Position numbers and translations under genes: made by a program | The notes under the pieces: model-generated | Seen by the model: the letters and a program-made list of their open reading frames with translations, nothing else | Told to the model about the DNA's origin: nothing | The model's database searches: none | In this document: one piece after another, positions 1-10,953 of the stretch | Numbering within the stretch: position 1 is the stretch's first letter | Layout of the letters: each line of letters starts with the position of its first letter | NCBI GenBank assembly: GCA_008012315.1 | Contig: SSEL01000007.1 | Coordinates: forward strand, 120,539-184,538 | From: Rhodospirillaceae bacterium | Lineage (GTDB): Bacteria; Pseudomonadota; Alphaproteobacteria; Dongiales; Dongiaceae | Reading direction: 5' to 3' | DNA length: 64,000 nt

Positions 1-203
1 CCGGCACGAATGGACATGGTGAACTTGTCCTGGCTCGCTAGGTAGTCGCACATGCCCATCAGGATCCTTCGCGCCTGTTGCTATGACGCGGTTTCGGCCG
101 GCGCATTCTCGGCAATCGCCCGTGACGCCGACCCAAAGAAAGCGGCCAACGTCGCCAAGATAATGGCGGGCAGCAAATATCTCTGAAGATACTTCTGTGT
201 CAT
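1..203 (-). pseudogene. DUF2092-like secreted protein, 5' part, interrupted by an in-frame TAG; runs off the left edge
   Basis: Minus-strand ATG at 203 gives MTQKYLQRYLLPAIILATLAAFFGSASRAIAENAPAETAS, TAG at 83-81, then QQARRILMGMCDYLASQDKFTMSIRA continues in the same frame to the edge. Confidence 0.5.
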
Positions 204-750
204 TTCACCACCCTTTGAATTTTGACCCTGAAGAAATCGTCTTCAGATTCCATACTGTCGGTATGCCAGTTTGATCGGCCGGAACAGATCGGCGGACGAC
301 TTGCGCGACGCGCCGTTCAGCGCTCTTCGGATCCTATTGCGTTCCTAAGCTCAAACGCCAAATCCGCAGGATGACTGGTATGCGACAAGGCGGTCCAATT
401 AGTTGGCCGGGTCGCCCTTTGCCGCCGAGTCAATGCGCGAGTGGTTCCGATAGCGCCGCCATCGACAAACGGGCAGGTGGCCCCCATGGCGGAATTCGGG
501 CGGTCGCAAGCGGTTTTCGCCGCTCGCCGCTCGGCGGCCGCGCCGCTCGCGTTGATCATAATTACTGCCACGGCCCTTATCGAAGCTTTGGTAGACGCTG
601 TTCATTGGATTGCACCGGCGTGTCAAATACCGCACGCGCTTTCGCAGCCGCTGACAGATACGCGGACATCATCTTGGGCAGTTTTACATGCTGCCTACAT
701 TGATCATAGTGCCTTAACAACCGGTTCCGGTCTATTTCGTAACGGGTCAC

Positions 751-769
751 TTACCGTAACGTGCCTCCA
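751..769 (+). promoter_or_regulatory. Candidate regulatory motif, copy 1 (TTACCGTAACGTGCCTCCA)
   Basis: Contains palindrome TTAC-C-GTAA; 15/19 identical by eye to 9664-9682; upstream of 844. Confidence 0.4.
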
Positions 770-843
770 ACAGCTTCCAGTTCACGGCATTCTTTCGACA
801 TTCCCAACGGCCGGTGCGGCTTCCTGGTACGGAAGAGGCGACT

Positions 844-1179
844 ATGTTCCTCAACTACTTTGCGCTGGCGATGCTGATCATCGGGATATCGCTTGTCGTT
901 TACACATTTATTTATATCCACGACATCCCTTATCAGATCGCCAAAAAACGCAACCATGAACAGGTGGAGGCCATTCATCTCGCCTGCTGGCTTAGCCTTT
1001 TCACGCTCCACGCGATCTGGCCGATCGTCTTCATTTGGGCCGTGATGAAGCCAAAACCTCTGTCAGTGAAGATTGAGGAAGATGAAAAGGGCCTGATTGA
1101 TCGACGTCTCCGCACGCTCGAGGCCGAGGTCGCCCAGGTGAGGGCAGCGTTGACACCACACCAGAAAGAAATCGCCTGA
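844..1179 (+). CDS. DUF3302-family inner membrane protein (YiaW-like)
   Basis: Two hydrophobic segments (MFLNYFALAMLIIGISLVVYTFIYIHDIPYQIA...), located directly before an HlyD-family protein as in yiaW-yiaV. Confidence 0.65.
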   Translation: MFLNYFALAMLIIGISLVVYTFIYIHDIPYQIAKKRNHEQVEAIHLACWLSLFTLHAIWPIVFIWAVMKPKPLSVKIEEDEKGLIDRRLRTLEAEVAQVRAALTPHQKEIA

Positions 1180-2480
1180 TGGTCGAGCTGATCATTGGAA
1201 CTTATGGTCTAATTTGCTGGCTGGTCTTTAAGAAATTCCGCCTAATCCCAGTGAACGCTTACACGGTCTGCAGCGCGATTATGATCGGGATCGCGATGAT
1301 CGGTATCCTGGGCCTGCTGCTTCTGAAGTACCAGCCAGCATCCTCCGATGGCCGATTGTATACGGTTACAACGCCCGTTGTTCCTCAGGTAAGCGGTCAA
1401 GTGATAGCCGTACCAGTTATCGCGAATGTCCCTCTTCGAGAGGGGGATGTGCTGTTCCAGATCGACCCGGCTCCCTACAAATATGAAGTTAACCGACTGG
1501 AAGCGAAGCTGGCGGCAGCCAATACGAACCTGAGCCAACTGGAAAAGCGGCTTCTGGCTGCCGAAGCCGCCAGAAGCCAAGCCCAAGCCGATGTGTTGGC
1601 CTCCGAATCGGAATATGACCGACAGGCTCAGCAGCAGCGGGACCAGGCTGAAGCAGGTATGGGGCAGGTCTCGTCGCAACTATCTTTGGCCCGTAAGGAT
1701 TACGTCCGTTACAAGGAGCTCGTCGAGAAAGGTACGATCTCGCGGCAGAAATTCGAGCAAGTCGCCGAGCAAGTCGAGCGGCTTGAAGCGCAATTGCGAG
1801 AGGCAAAAGCCACGCTGGCTCAGGCCGAAGAGGCCATTACGGGTGGCGGCGCAAGCCTTCAATCCGCGCGCGAGCGGCTCCGGCAGGCGCAAGCGCAGGA
1901 AGAAGAGGCCAGGCTCGAGCTCGAATCGCAAAGTGACGGGGTTAATCCCGATGTCCAACAGGTCGTCGCCGAATTAGGGTTGGCTCGCTGGCGGCTCGAA
2001 GAAACAACCGTCCGAGCGCCCGCGGATGGATATGTCACCCAGTTGGCGTTGCGACCGGGCCAGATGACGACCACGCTGCCGTTAGCACCGGTGATGGTCT
2101 TCGTTCATGACGAGCAACCGACGCTGGTCGCGACATTCCCCCAGAACGTGATCGTCGACTTGAAGCCTGGCCTTGAAGCTGAGATCGCCTTTAAAGCCTA
2201 TCCCGGCAAGATATTCAAGGGGCGGGTGAGCCATCTATTGGCGACCACCGCTGAAGGTCAATTTACAACCGGCGGCCAGCTTCGCACGGCCACAGCTGCG
2301 AGCGCACCGGGCCGAATACCGGTCGTATTTGATTACGGCCCCGATATCGCCGACTTAAAGCTACCGGGCGGCGCGCAGGCGACGACGGCGATCTACACCG
2401 AGCACGTTCACGTGCTTGCCATTATCCGCAAAATCATCCTCCGGATTAAAAGCTGGGAAAATTATCTGTTCCTGCCCTGA
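1179..2480 (+). CDS. HlyD-family membrane fusion / secretion protein (YiaV/EmrA-like)
   Basis: N-terminal TM, VTTPVVPQVSGQVIAVPV biotinyl-lipoyl-like half motifs, long coiled coil, RAPADGYVTQLALRPGQ; start overlaps the previous stop. Confidence 0.85.
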   Translation: MVELIIGTYGLICWLVFKKFRLIPVNAYTVCSAIMIGIAMIGILGLLLLKYQPASSDGRLYTVTTPVVPQVSGQVIAVPVIANVPLREGDVLFQIDPAPYKYEVNRLEAKLAAANTNLSQLEKRLLAAEAARSQAQADVLASESEYDRQAQQQRDQAEAGMGQVSSQLSLARKDYVRYKELVEKGTISRQKFEQVAEQVERLEAQLREAKATLAQAEEAITGGGASLQSARERLRQAQAQEEEARLELESQSDGVNPDVQQVVAELGLARWRLEETTVRAPADGYVTQLALRPGQMTTTLPLAPVMVFVHDEQPTLVATFPQNVIVDLKPGLEAEIAFKAYPGKIFKGRVSHLLATTAEGQFTTGGQLRTATAASAPGRIPVVFDYGPDIADLKLPGGAQATTAIYTEHVHVLAIIRKIILRIKSWENYLFLP

Positions 2481-2542
2481 TTAGGAAGCCCAAGCCACCA
2501 ACCGCAGAAAAAGCGGGCGTAGCGTGCAAAAGGAGAAAAGAG

Positions 2543-3253
2543 ATGTTTCGAATTCCGGTCGCCTTAGTGATGGCTCTGGTCCTCGCAGGATGCGCATCAA
2601 CAGATGCCGATATTACCAAATCGAATGGTGCCAACATGCGGCTCCCCTTTCCCTCCAAAATCCTGGTGTATGACTTCGCTATTTCACCATCGGAGGTATC
2701 GCCAGAGAGTGCCGCGGCAGGCCAATTGAACGGTGCTCAAGACGCGTCTAAAGAAAGCGCAGAACAGGAACGGTTAGAACGTGAGGTGGCCTCGATCGTC
2801 GCCGACGACGTCGCTCGTCGTCTGCGCGACCTAGGTCTACCGGCCACCCGCTGGCATGGTGCGCCGCCTGCCGGAACCAATCTTTATGCAATCGAAGGAC
2901 AGTTCGTTACGATCGATGAAGGCAGCGCGTTCAAGCGCATGATCATCGGGTTCGGATCAGGTGGCACCGAAGTCCGCGCACTCGTCCAAGCCTACTATAT
3001 TTCCAATGGCCAAAAAACTGTCGTGGGCGAAGCCGAGGTGAGCGCCGAGAGCTCTAAGAAGCCAGGATTGGCGGCGACCTTACCGATTAGCGCTGCGCTT
3101 TCTGCTCCCGCTGCCGCGTTCGGAATTCAGACCGGTATAGGGGTCGTCTCCGAAATCAATACTGACGTGCAAAAGGGCGCTGAAGAGACGGCGGAGGCAA
3201 TTGTCGAACTCCTCAAGCCTCGGATGGAGGCACAAGGATGGATCCACGGCTAG
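2543..3253 (+). CDS. DUF4410-like lipoprotein
   Basis: Lipobox LVLAGCAST; mid-region resembles DUF4410 (GFGSGGTEVRALVQAYYISNGQ). Confidence 0.6.
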   Translation: MFRIPVALVMALVLAGCASTDADITKSNGANMRLPFPSKILVYDFAISPSEVSPESAAAGQLNGAQDASKESAEQERLEREVASIVADDVARRLRDLGLPATRWHGAPPAGTNLYAIEGQFVTIDEGSAFKRMIIGFGSGGTEVRALVQAYYISNGQKTVVGEAEVSAESSKKPGLAATLPISAALSAPAAAFGIQTGIGVVSEINTDVQKGAEETAEAIVELLKPRMEAQGWIHG

Positions 3254-3266
3254 GGAGCCTCGCTGC

Positions 3267-3294
3267 ACCGTAACTTACCGTAACACGACCTCCC
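3267..3294 (+). promoter_or_regulatory. Candidate regulatory motif, copy 2 (ACCGTAACTTACCGTAACACGACCTCCC)
   Basis: Two CGTAAC units 10 bp apart including TTACCGTAA, ~80 bp upstream of arcD. Confidence 0.4.
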
Positions 3295-3365
3295 ATCGCC
3301 CGATTTGTGTGCTCTGCTGAACCTGAACGAGGCCGTCGCAAGCGATACGCCTTAAGGAGGTAGCT

Positions 3366-4850
3366 ATGACCACAGCCGATATCGTTACGACGCCAACAAC
3401 GAGCGATGCCGGTGCACAAGCCGGTCACAAGCTAACCCTCATGCCACTGATCGCCTTGGTCGTCGGCTCGATGATCGGCGGTGGCGTTTTTAATCTTCCC
3501 TCCGACATGTCCAGGGCCGCGTCTCCCGGAGCAGTCATGGTCGGCTGGGTCATTACGGGCATCGGCATGCTGATGCTGGCGTTCGTTTACCAGAATCTCG
3601 CAAATCGGAAGCCGGATCTGAATGTAGGTCCATACGCCTATGCGAAGGCAGGATTCGGCCCTTTCGTCGGGTTCAACAGTGCGTGGGGTTATTGGCTAAG
3701 TGCATTTCTCGGCAATGTTGCCTATGCCGTCGCGATCTTTTCTGCGCTGTCTCATTTTTTTCCGGTGTTCGGCGACGGCAATAATCTTGCCTCTATCGTC
3801 GGCGCTTCGCTCTGCCTGTGGTTGGTTCACGCCCTCGTCTTGAAGGGGATAAAGCAAGCTGCATTCGTAAATGTTGTGGCGACGGTCGCAAAGCTTGTGC
3901 CGCTATTCCTTTTCATCCTCCTGGCGATCATCGCCTTCAACTGGGATAAATTCACCTTCAACTTTTGGGGAACCACCGATTCAGAAGGTGCCGGTGGGCT
4001 TGGGCGCATTATAGACCAGGTTAAAAGCACCATGCTGGTAACCTTATGGGTGTTCATCGGCATTGAAGGTGCGAGCGTATATTCCGCACGGGCCGCGCGA
4101 CGGGCCGATGTCGGACGCGCGACGGTCATCGGCTTTATTGGGGCTCTCGGAATTTACGTCCTCGTTTCACTGCTCTCGACCGGCGTATTGGCCCAGTCCG
4201 AACTTGCGGATCTAAAAGTTTCCTCCATGGCCGGTGTGTTCGCGTCGTTGGTTGGCCCATGGGGCGCGGCGCTGATCAATATTGGCCTTATGGTCTCGGT
4301 GGGTGGCGCATTTCTGTCATGGAGCCTGCTCTGCGCTGAAATTCCCTATAGTTGTGGGAAGGATGGGACATTTCCTAAATGGTTTGCTCGAGAAAACCAC
4401 AACGGCTCGCCCGCTAATTCCCTGTGGGCGACAAATAGCCTCATCCAACTGTTTCTCGTCCTCAGCTTCTTCTCACAAAGCGCTTACCAGTTCTTCTACT
4501 TTATCGCATCCGTAGCCATCCTGCCGCCCTATGTTCTCTCGGGTGCGTACGCACTAAAGCTCGCTTTGGCGGGCGACAGCTATCGCGCCGGTGAAAAGCG
4601 CGGAAGGGATGTTCTGATAGGCACCTTGGCGACGATATACGGTTTGTGGCTCGTATATGCGGCTGGTCTGGAATATCTGCTGATGTGCGCCATCCTGTTC
4701 GCACCTGGCATCATTGTTTATGCCAAGGCGCGACGCGAGACAGGTCAACAGGTCTTCTCCGGACGAGAAATTGTTCTCGCCATTGTAATCGTCGTGCTGG
4801 CGTTAATAGCCGCCTGGTTGATATGGATCGGCCGAATTAGCCCATTGTGA
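3366..4850 (+). CDS. arcD: arginine:ornithine antiporter / basic amino acid APC permease
   Basis: APC-family motifs ([19 protein letters not shown]), 12-14 TM segments, GGAGG RBS, immediately upstream of arcA. Confidence 0.88.
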   Translation: MTTADIVTTPTTSDAGAQAGHKLTLMPLIALVVGSMIGGGVFNLPSDMSRAASPGAVMVGWVITGIGMLMLAFVYQNLANRKPDLNVGPYAYAKAGFGPFVGFNSAWGYWLSAFLGNVAYAVAIFSALSHFFPVFGDGNNLASIVGASLCLWLVHALVLKGIKQAAFVNVVATVAKLVPLFLFILLAIIAFNWDKFTFNFWGTTDSEGAGGLGRIIDQVKSTMLVTLWVFIGIEGASVYSARAARRADVGRATVIGFIGALGIYVLVSLLSTGVLAQSELADLKVSSMAGVFASLVGPWGAALINIGLMVSVGGAFLSWSLLCAEIPYSCGKDGTFPKWFARENHNGSPANSLWATNSLIQLFLVLSFFSQSAYQFFYFIASVAILPPYVLSGAYALKLALAGDSYRAGEKRGRDVLIGTLATIYGLWLVYAAGLEYLLMCAILFAPGIIVYAKARRETGQQVFSGREIVLAIVIVVLALIAAWLIWIGRISPL

Positions 4851-4903
4851 GCCTGGAGTTCTCTGCTCGAGATTGTTCATTGCATTCATCGTGGAGGCGA
4901 AAA

Positions 4904-6133
4904 ATGCGCGAGTTCGGCGTTCACTCGGAAGTCGGGAAACTGCGGACCGTGATGGTCTGCAAGCCTTCTCTTGCTCACCAGCGCCTCACTCCAGGCAACT
5001 GCCGTGATCTATTGTTTGATGACGTCATCTGGGTGCACGAGGCGGAGAAGGATCACTACGACTTTACCCTGAAAATGAAAGAACGAGGCGTAGAAGTCCT
5101 CGAGCTACACGACCTACTCGCCGAAACAATGGGGAATGGAGAAGCGCGTAAATTCATCCTCGACCGGCGTATCACACCGAACATGGTGGGGATTGCCGCG
5201 GTCGAATCGATGCGTCCCTGGCTGGACGAAATGCCCGCCGAGCAGCTTGCAATTCATCTGATCGGTGGGATCGCCATCTCGGATCTTCCCGAAGCCGCAT
5301 CAAAAACCATGATGAGAGAAGCATTCGGCGACGCGGAATTTATCGTGCCGCCGGTCCCAAACACATTATTCCAGCGTGACCCGTCTTGTTGGATCTATGG
5401 CGGCGTGACGGTCAATCCCATGTACTGGCCTGCCCGCAAACCGGAGACTCTCCTCCAACGTGCCGTCTACAAGTTCCACCCCCTCTTCGAAAGCGGGAAA
5501 TTCAAGATCTGGTGGGGCGATTCCGATGAGCCTACGGGCAATGCGACGATGGAAGGCGGTGATGTCATGCCGGTGGGCAATGGCATCGTGCTCATCGGGA
5601 TGGGGGAGCGGACGACGTACCAAGCAGTCGGCCAGGTCGCGCGGGAATTGTTCAAAAATGGTGCTGCCACACGGGTGATCGGCTGCCTTATGCCCAAGAG
5701 CCGCGCCGCCATGCATCTTGATACAGTCTTCAGCTTCTGTGACCGGGACCTGGTGACTGTGTTTCGTGAAGTCGTCGACGAGATCAACTGCTACAGTGTC
5801 TATCCCACTGACGACAGCGGGCGTTTCGAAGTGCGCGCGGAAACGAAGCCGATGTTGGAGGTGGTGCGTGAAGCACTTGGTCTTAAGGAACTTCGAACCG
5901 TAGGCACCGGTGGGAATGTCTACGAGGCAGAGCGCGAGCAATGGGACGATGGCAACAATGTCGTCGCTCTGGAGCCAGGTGTGGTCGTTGCCTACGACCG
6001 CAATACCTATACAAACACTCTGTTAAGAAAGAGCGGCGTGGAAGTCATCACGATTCGCGGCGCTGAGCTCGGTCGTGGAAGAGGCGGCGGGCACTGCATG
6101 ACCTGCCCGATCTGGCGCGATCCGGTTTCCTAA
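4904..6133 (+). CDS. arcA: arginine deiminase
   Basis: [30 protein letters not shown]..., [44 protein letters not shown] before ATG 4904. Confidence 0.95.
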   Translation: MREFGVHSEVGKLRTVMVCKPSLAHQRLTPGNCRDLLFDDVIWVHEAEKDHYDFTLKMKERGVEVLELHDLLAETMGNGEARKFILDRRITPNMVGIAAVESMRPWLDEMPAEQLAIHLIGGIAISDLPEAASKTMMREAFGDAEFIVPPVPNTLFQRDPSCWIYGGVTVNPMYWPARKPETLLQRAVYKFHPLFESGKFKIWWGDSDEPTGNATMEGGDVMPVGNGIVLIGMGERTTYQAVGQVARELFKNGAATRVIGCLMPKSRAAMHLDTVFSFCDRDLVTVFREVVDEINCYSVYPTDDSGRFEVRAETKPMLEVVREALGLKELRTVGTGGNVYEAEREQWDDGNNVVALEPGVVVAYDRNTYTNTLLRKSGVEVITIRGAELGRGRGGGHCMTCPIWRDPVS

Positions 6134-6160
6134 TGCGAAAAGCCTCGAAGGAGATATGTC

Positions 6161-7165
6161 ATGAGCTTCAACTTACGTAACCGCTCGCTTCTGACGGTCC
6201 AGGACTACACACCGCGGGAGTTTCGCTATCTTCTTGATCTCGCCCGTGACCTTAAGCGCGCTAAGTATGCCAAGACCGAACAGCAGCATCTGCGCGGTAA
6301 AGAGATTTGTCTGATCTTCGAAAAAACCTCGACGCGCACCCGTTGCGCCTTCGAGGTAGCTTGCTATGACCAGGGGGCTAATGTCACCTATCTGGATCCC
6401 GCCGGATCGCAGATCGGCCACAAGGAGTCCTTTAAGGATACTGCACGTGTGCTCGGGCGGATGTTCGATGCCATTGAATACCGCGGTGCGGCTCAAGGCG
6501 GTGTCGAAACGCTCGCGAAATATGCCGGTGTGCCGGTCTATAACGGGCTAACCGATGAATATCACCCCACGCAGATGTTGGCGGATGTCATGACTATGCG
6601 CGAACATAGCGACAAGCCCATCAGCGAGATCAAGTATACCTATATCGGCGATACGCGATCCAATATGGGGCACTCGTTACTGATCGTTGGCTGCCTCATG
6701 GGCATGGATGTTCGGATTTGCGGGCCGAAATCCCTATGGCCGGCTGACGAATTCCGAAATATCGCGGAAGATCTCGCCAGTAAGTCCGGAGCAAAGCTTT
6801 CCATCACGGAAGACGCGAAGGCGGCCGTGCAGAGTGTCGACTTTGTCCACACCGATGTCTGGGTGTCGATGGGTGAGCCCAAAGAGGTATGGAAGGAACG
6901 CATTAAGCTGCTGACGCCATATCAGGTCAACGCTGAACTGATGTCCGCGAGCGGTAATCCGCAGGTCAAATTCATGCATTGCCTTCCGGCGTTCCACGAC
7001 ACGGAGACTACTCTGGGCAAACAGATTGCAAATGATTACGGGATGTCCAATGGCCTTGAAGTTACGAACGACGTGTTCGAATCCGAGGCCAACATCGCCT
7101 TCGAACAGGCTGAGAACCGCATGCATACGATCAAAGCACTGCTTGTCGCAACCTTGGGAGAATAA
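6161..7165 (+). CDS. arcB: ornithine carbamoyltransferase (catabolic type by context)
   Basis: [41 protein letters not shown]. Confidence 0.95.
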   Translation: MSFNLRNRSLLTVQDYTPREFRYLLDLARDLKRAKYAKTEQQHLRGKEICLIFEKTSTRTRCAFEVACYDQGANVTYLDPAGSQIGHKESFKDTARVLGRMFDAIEYRGAAQGGVETLAKYAGVPVYNGLTDEYHPTQMLADVMTMREHSDKPISEIKYTYIGDTRSNMGHSLLIVGCLMGMDVRICGPKSLWPADEFRNIAEDLASKSGAKLSITEDAKAAVQSVDFVHTDVWVSMGEPKEVWKERIKLLTPYQVNAELMSASGNPQVKFMHCLPAFHDTETTLGKQIANDYGMSNGLEVTNDVFESEANIAFEQAENRMHTIKALLVATLGE

Positions 7166-7168
7166 GCC

Positions 7169-8104
7169 ATGCGCATCGTGGTGGCCCTTGGTGGCAATGC
7201 GCTCCTCAAGCGCGGCGAGCCGATGACGGCGGAAGTACAGCGAGCGAATGTCCGCATAGCGGCCCAAGCCCTAGCGCCGATTGCCGAGGAGCATGAATTG
7301 GTAATTAGCCATGGTAACGGCCCGCAGGTTGGTCTGCTGGCGTTGCAAGGTGCAGCTTACAAGCCAGACGAAGCTTATCCGTTGGATGTGTTGGGCGCTG
7401 AAACGGAAGGAATGATTGGCTATATGATCGAACAGGAATTGGGCAACCTGCTCCCGTTCGAAGTGCCATTCGCCACGCTCCTGACGATGGTAGAAGTTGA
7501 CGGCGCCGATCCAGCTTTCGAGAATCCCACCAAGTTCGTCGGCCCCGTTTACGATAAGCTGGAAGCCGATCGCATCGGTACGGAGAAAGGCTGGACCTTC
7601 AAACAGGACGGCGCCAAATGGCGGCGCGTCGTGCCCTCGCCGATCCCGAAGCGCATCTTTGAGATCCGCCCGATCCGCTGGCTGCTCGATCACAAAACAA
7701 TCGTGATCTGTGCAGGCGGCGGCGGAATTCCCACCATGTACGAGGCCGGAAAAGACCGCCATCTGGTCGGAGTGGAGGCGGTAATAGACAAGGACCTCTG
7801 TTCGGAATTGTTGGCGCGCGACCTTCAGGCCGATCTTTTGATCATGGCGACCGATGCCAGTGCGGTTTTTGTCGGCTGGGGAAAGCCTGATGCAAAAGCC
7901 ATCCACAAAGCAAATCCGGCCGCCCTGGGACAATATGAGTTTCCTGCCGGTTCCATGGGGCCGAAAGTCGATGCGGCATGCCAGTTTGCCATGGCGACCA
8001 GTCGCACCGCAGCAATTGGCACTTTAGCCGACATACCCGACATCGTCCGTGGCAGGAAGGGAACGCTGATCAGTACGGAGTTCAGCGATCTGACATGGCA
8101 CTGA
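7169..8104 (+). CDS. arcC: carbamate kinase
   Basis: [49 protein letters not shown]. Confidence 0.95.
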   Translation: MRIVVALGGNALLKRGEPMTAEVQRANVRIAAQALAPIAEEHELVISHGNGPQVGLLALQGAAYKPDEAYPLDVLGAETEGMIGYMIEQELGNLLPFEVPFATLLTMVEVDGADPAFENPTKFVGPVYDKLEADRIGTEKGWTFKQDGAKWRRVVPSPIPKRIFEIRPIRWLLDHKTIVICAGGGGIPTMYEAGKDRHLVGVEAVIDKDLCSELLARDLQADLLIMATDASAVFVGWGKPDAKAIHKANPAALGQYEFPAGSMGPKVDAACQFAMATSRTAAIGTLADIPDIVRGRKGTLISTEFSDLTWH

Positions 8105-8140
8105 TAATGGCGGCGCGAGCTGACCAGAAAAGGACCCGCT

Positions 8141-9619
8141 TTGGCGGAGAATCTGACTGAACCTGGGGACGCATATGCGAAACGCACACCCTCACTCCTG
8201 GATGCGCTGATCCCCGCATTCGCCCTGATAGGCTTTCTCTCGCTTTCCTACCTCCTCTTTCGCGATGCAGCTTCCTCGGGGCCGAACCAGGTGGCGTTAT
8301 TATTCTGCGGCATCATCGCTGCCGCCATCGCATACAAGAATGGCATGGCCTGGGACGGAATCCGTCAGGCTGTGATAGATGGCATCGCAAGCGGCCTTAC
8401 GGCCATCATGATCCTTCTGGCTGTTGGCGCTCTGATTGGTACATGGGCGCTCAGCGGGACCATCGTCGCCATGACATATTATGGCCTGCAGATTCTTAGT
8501 CCCCACTTTTTTTATGCCACCACGGCCATAATATGCGCCCTGATCGGGGTCAGTATTGGCAGCTCGTGGACGGTCGCAGGAACGATCGGGATCGGCCTGA
8601 TGTCGGTCGCGACAAGCATGAACCTCTCGCCGGAGATTACCGCTGGCGCCGTGATTTCGGGTGCATATTTTGGAGATAAAGCCTCGCCGTTATCCGACAC
8701 GGCAAACCTCGCGACGGCAACGGCTGGATCTGGCATATATGAGCATATTCGTGAGTCCTTATTTACATCGATTCCGGCGCTGCTGATCGCCGTCATTTTG
8801 TTTGGCATGCTCGGTGAACCTCGCGACTTCGACGCGTCGAAAATGCTTTCTGATATCGAAGCGAGCTTCCACGTCTCGCTCTGGTCATTTATCCCGCTGT
8901 TGATCGTACTGGGGCTTTCGATTGCCCGGTTCCCACCCTTTGTTACAATCTTTATTGGCGCATTGACCGGAGGTGTGCTTGCTCTGCTTCTCTATCCTGC
9001 CCGTGTGATCGCCTTTGCAAATGCGCCTGATCTGGCTGCTCCACTTGCTGCCATCAAAGGTCTCTGGATGGCTCTTGCCAATGGCTATGTCGCGAACAGC
9101 GGCAATGCCACCATCGACGTGATTCTCACCCGTGGTGGCATGTCGAGCATGATGAACACCGTATGGCTCATCATAGCGGCACTTGCATTCGGTGCCACAG
9201 TTGAGCATGCCGGATTGCTTAATCGTCTGGTTGATCCGATCATTCATGCAGCCAAGACCGTCGGAACTTTGGCGGCTTGCGTCGTAGGAACCTGCGTCGC
9301 GGCCAACATTGTAACATCGGACCAGTACATTGCCATCGCAATACCTGGACGCCTGTTCCGGCAGGAATTTCTGAAACGCGGCTTGGCGCCCGTGCTGCTA
9401 TCGCGCATCGTCGGCGATTCCGCCACGGTGACATCACCGCTTATTCCCTGGAACAGTTGTGGTGCTTATATGGCCGCGGCCTTGGCGGTACCGACGACCG
9501 GATTCGCGTTGTTTTGTTTTTTCAATCTATTGAATCCGATTGTGACCGTTCTGTTTGCAACGCTTGGGGTCCGGGTGCTCCGGTCTTCTCAACCGTCAGC
9601 TAAGCTTCCGGTCGTCTAA
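8141..9619 (+). CDS. nhaC: NhaC-family Na+/H+ antiporter
   Basis: Polytopic NhaC-type sequence (GSSWTVAGTIGIGLM, GAYFGDKASPLSDTANLA, VGDSATVTSPLIPWNSCGAY); likely TTG start. Confidence 0.85.
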   Translation: MAENLTEPGDAYAKRTPSLLDALIPAFALIGFLSLSYLLFRDAASSGPNQVALLFCGIIAAAIAYKNGMAWDGIRQAVIDGIASGLTAIMILLAVGALIGTWALSGTIVAMTYYGLQILSPHFFYATTAIICALIGVSIGSSWTVAGTIGIGLMSVATSMNLSPEITAGAVISGAYFGDKASPLSDTANLATATAGSGIYEHIRESLFTSIPALLIAVILFGMLGEPRDFDASKMLSDIEASFHVSLWSFIPLLIVLGLSIARFPPFVTIFIGALTGGVLALLLYPARVIAFANAPDLAAPLAAIKGLWMALANGYVANSGNATIDVILTRGGMSSMMNTVWLIIAALAFGATVEHAGLLNRLVDPIIHAAKTVGTLAACVVGTCVAANIVTSDQYIAIAIPGRLFRQEFLKRGLAPVLLSRIVGDSATVTSPLIPWNSCGAYMAAALAVPTTGFALFCFFNLLNPIVTVLFATLGVRVLRSSQPSAKLPVV

Positions 9620-9663
9620 ATGAACGAGCGGCTTAGGCGATTTTGTCATTAATGAGAGAACTG

Positions 9664-9682
9664 TAACCGTAACGTACTTCTA
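9664..9682 (+). promoter_or_regulatory. Candidate regulatory motif, copy 3 (TAACCGTAACGTACTTCTA)
   Basis: Same core as copy 1, downstream of nhaC and upstream of the 9812 ORF. Confidence 0.35.
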
Positions 9683-9811
9683 TGACTGCGTCTTCAAAGG
9701 CATCCTAGGAGGACCCTTCCGTCATAATGCCCATAGTTTGGCTGTTACACGCCGTGCGGAGAAAGATTTCCAGCGCCGCAAATGTACTTCTACGGATCAG
9801 GAGCTTAGGTC

Positions 9812-10078
9812 TTGTCAGAAGCGACCAAACATATCGGTCGAGTTTGCAAGCTTTTTCCCGACTGGGCCGAAGAAGTACTGCGTCTGGCTATGAAAAGCGA
9901 AGGTTTTCGCAGCGCTTGTGAGGACTATGGCATAGCGGTCCAAGCCTTGGAGCGTCTGGCGGCGGGAAATCTTGCCCAGGACGAAAGAAAGATAAACGAG
10001 TACCGCGTTCTCGTCAGGGAGCTGGAAAAGGAGCTGGAAGGTGAGCTGCTGACTTTTCGCCGAGGAGATCGATGCTGA
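9812..10078 (+). CDS. hypothetical protein (88 aa, alpha-helical)
   Basis: ORF with TTG start; no recognisable family. Confidence 0.45.
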   Translation: MSEATKHIGRVCKLFPDWAEEVLRLAMKSEGFRSACEDYGIAVQALERLAAGNLAQDERKINEYRVLVRELEKELEGELLTFRRGDRC

Positions 10079-10252
10079 TGATTGAGCTAGTAATAGCGAA
10101 AGTTTGGCCAGAACAGCGATCCTCAGCAATTGGCATCCGGACTTCAAAAGAAGGGTCGTGCAGCGGCTCTACATTATCCGCACTGGCGGCACCAGTCCGA
10201 CCCGAAAGCAGATTCAAAGAGGACTTGGCAGCATTCCACACGGGCGATCGGC

Positions 10253-10504
10253 ATGATGTCCAAAACCTCCGGAATCAACGACCTCAATCGATTGTATTTG
10301 TCTACCCTTGATGACGATGTGGAGTTTCGGTTTATCTCGCTTCCGCCAGAGTATGTGCGAACGACGGAGGAGGAGTTCAACCAAGCCGAGATGAATCGCC
10401 AGTATGATCTTGGTTATCGGCTGGGGATCGGGGGTGTTCCATGGAGAACGCTGCCACCCGGCTATTTTTTGTCGGACAAGAATAAGGTTATAGCCAAACA
10501 TTGA
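10253..10504 (+). CDS. hypothetical protein (~83 aa)
   Basis: ORF from internal ATG 10253 (MMSKTSGINDLNRLYLSTLDDDVEF...); no family recognised. Confidence 0.4.
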   Translation: MMSKTSGINDLNRLYLSTLDDDVEFRFISLPPEYVRTTEEEFNQAEMNRQYDLGYRLGIGGVPWRTLPPGYFLSDKNKVIAKH

Positions 10505-10524
10505 TCGCCCCAGGGAGAATGATC

Positions 10525-10953
10525 ATGACCGATCTGCTGCGACCACAGGATCTGACGAAGGTTCATCAGGAAGCTGAGTTGGCAAAGGCCAAGAAGGCGA
10601 TGGATTTTGCCAAACACGAGGAGGACGAAAAGCAGTCTTTGCGCGAAATATTCATGTCGCGAGAAATTCACCCTGAAGCAAAGACGCGGATCAATGCGGC
10701 TGTTCGACGCGCCGCCGAACAAGGTTTTCGGCAAGTCCTAGTGATCGAATTTCCGGCGACGTACTGCAATGACAACGGGCGCTGCATCAACAACCTGGAA
10801 TCCGATTGGCAACTATCCCTGGAAGGCTTCGCCAAGCGGGCCCATGACTACTTCCTAAAAGAATTGAAGCCACTCGGCTTCAAGATGACGGCGCAGGTCC
10901 TTGATTATCCCGGGGGTAAGCCAGGCCGCGTTGGAATGTTCTTGGGTTGGTAA
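10525..10953 (+). CDS. hypothetical protein (~142 aa)
   Basis: MTDLLRPQDLTKVHQEAELAKAKKAMDFAKHEE...; codon usage looks coding; no family recognised. Confidence 0.55.
   Translation: MTDLLRPQDLTKVHQEAELAKAKKAMDFAKHEEDEKQSLREIFMSREIHPEAKTRINAAVRRAAEQGFRQVLVIEFPATYCNDNGRCINNLESDWQLSLEGFAKRAHDYFLKELKPLGFKMTAQVLDYPGGKPGRVGMFLGW

Noticed and set aside
317-800. Overlapping ORFs of 78-172 aa on both strands at the left end
   Set aside because: Mutually overlapping, no recognisable family, no RBS support; likely intergenic
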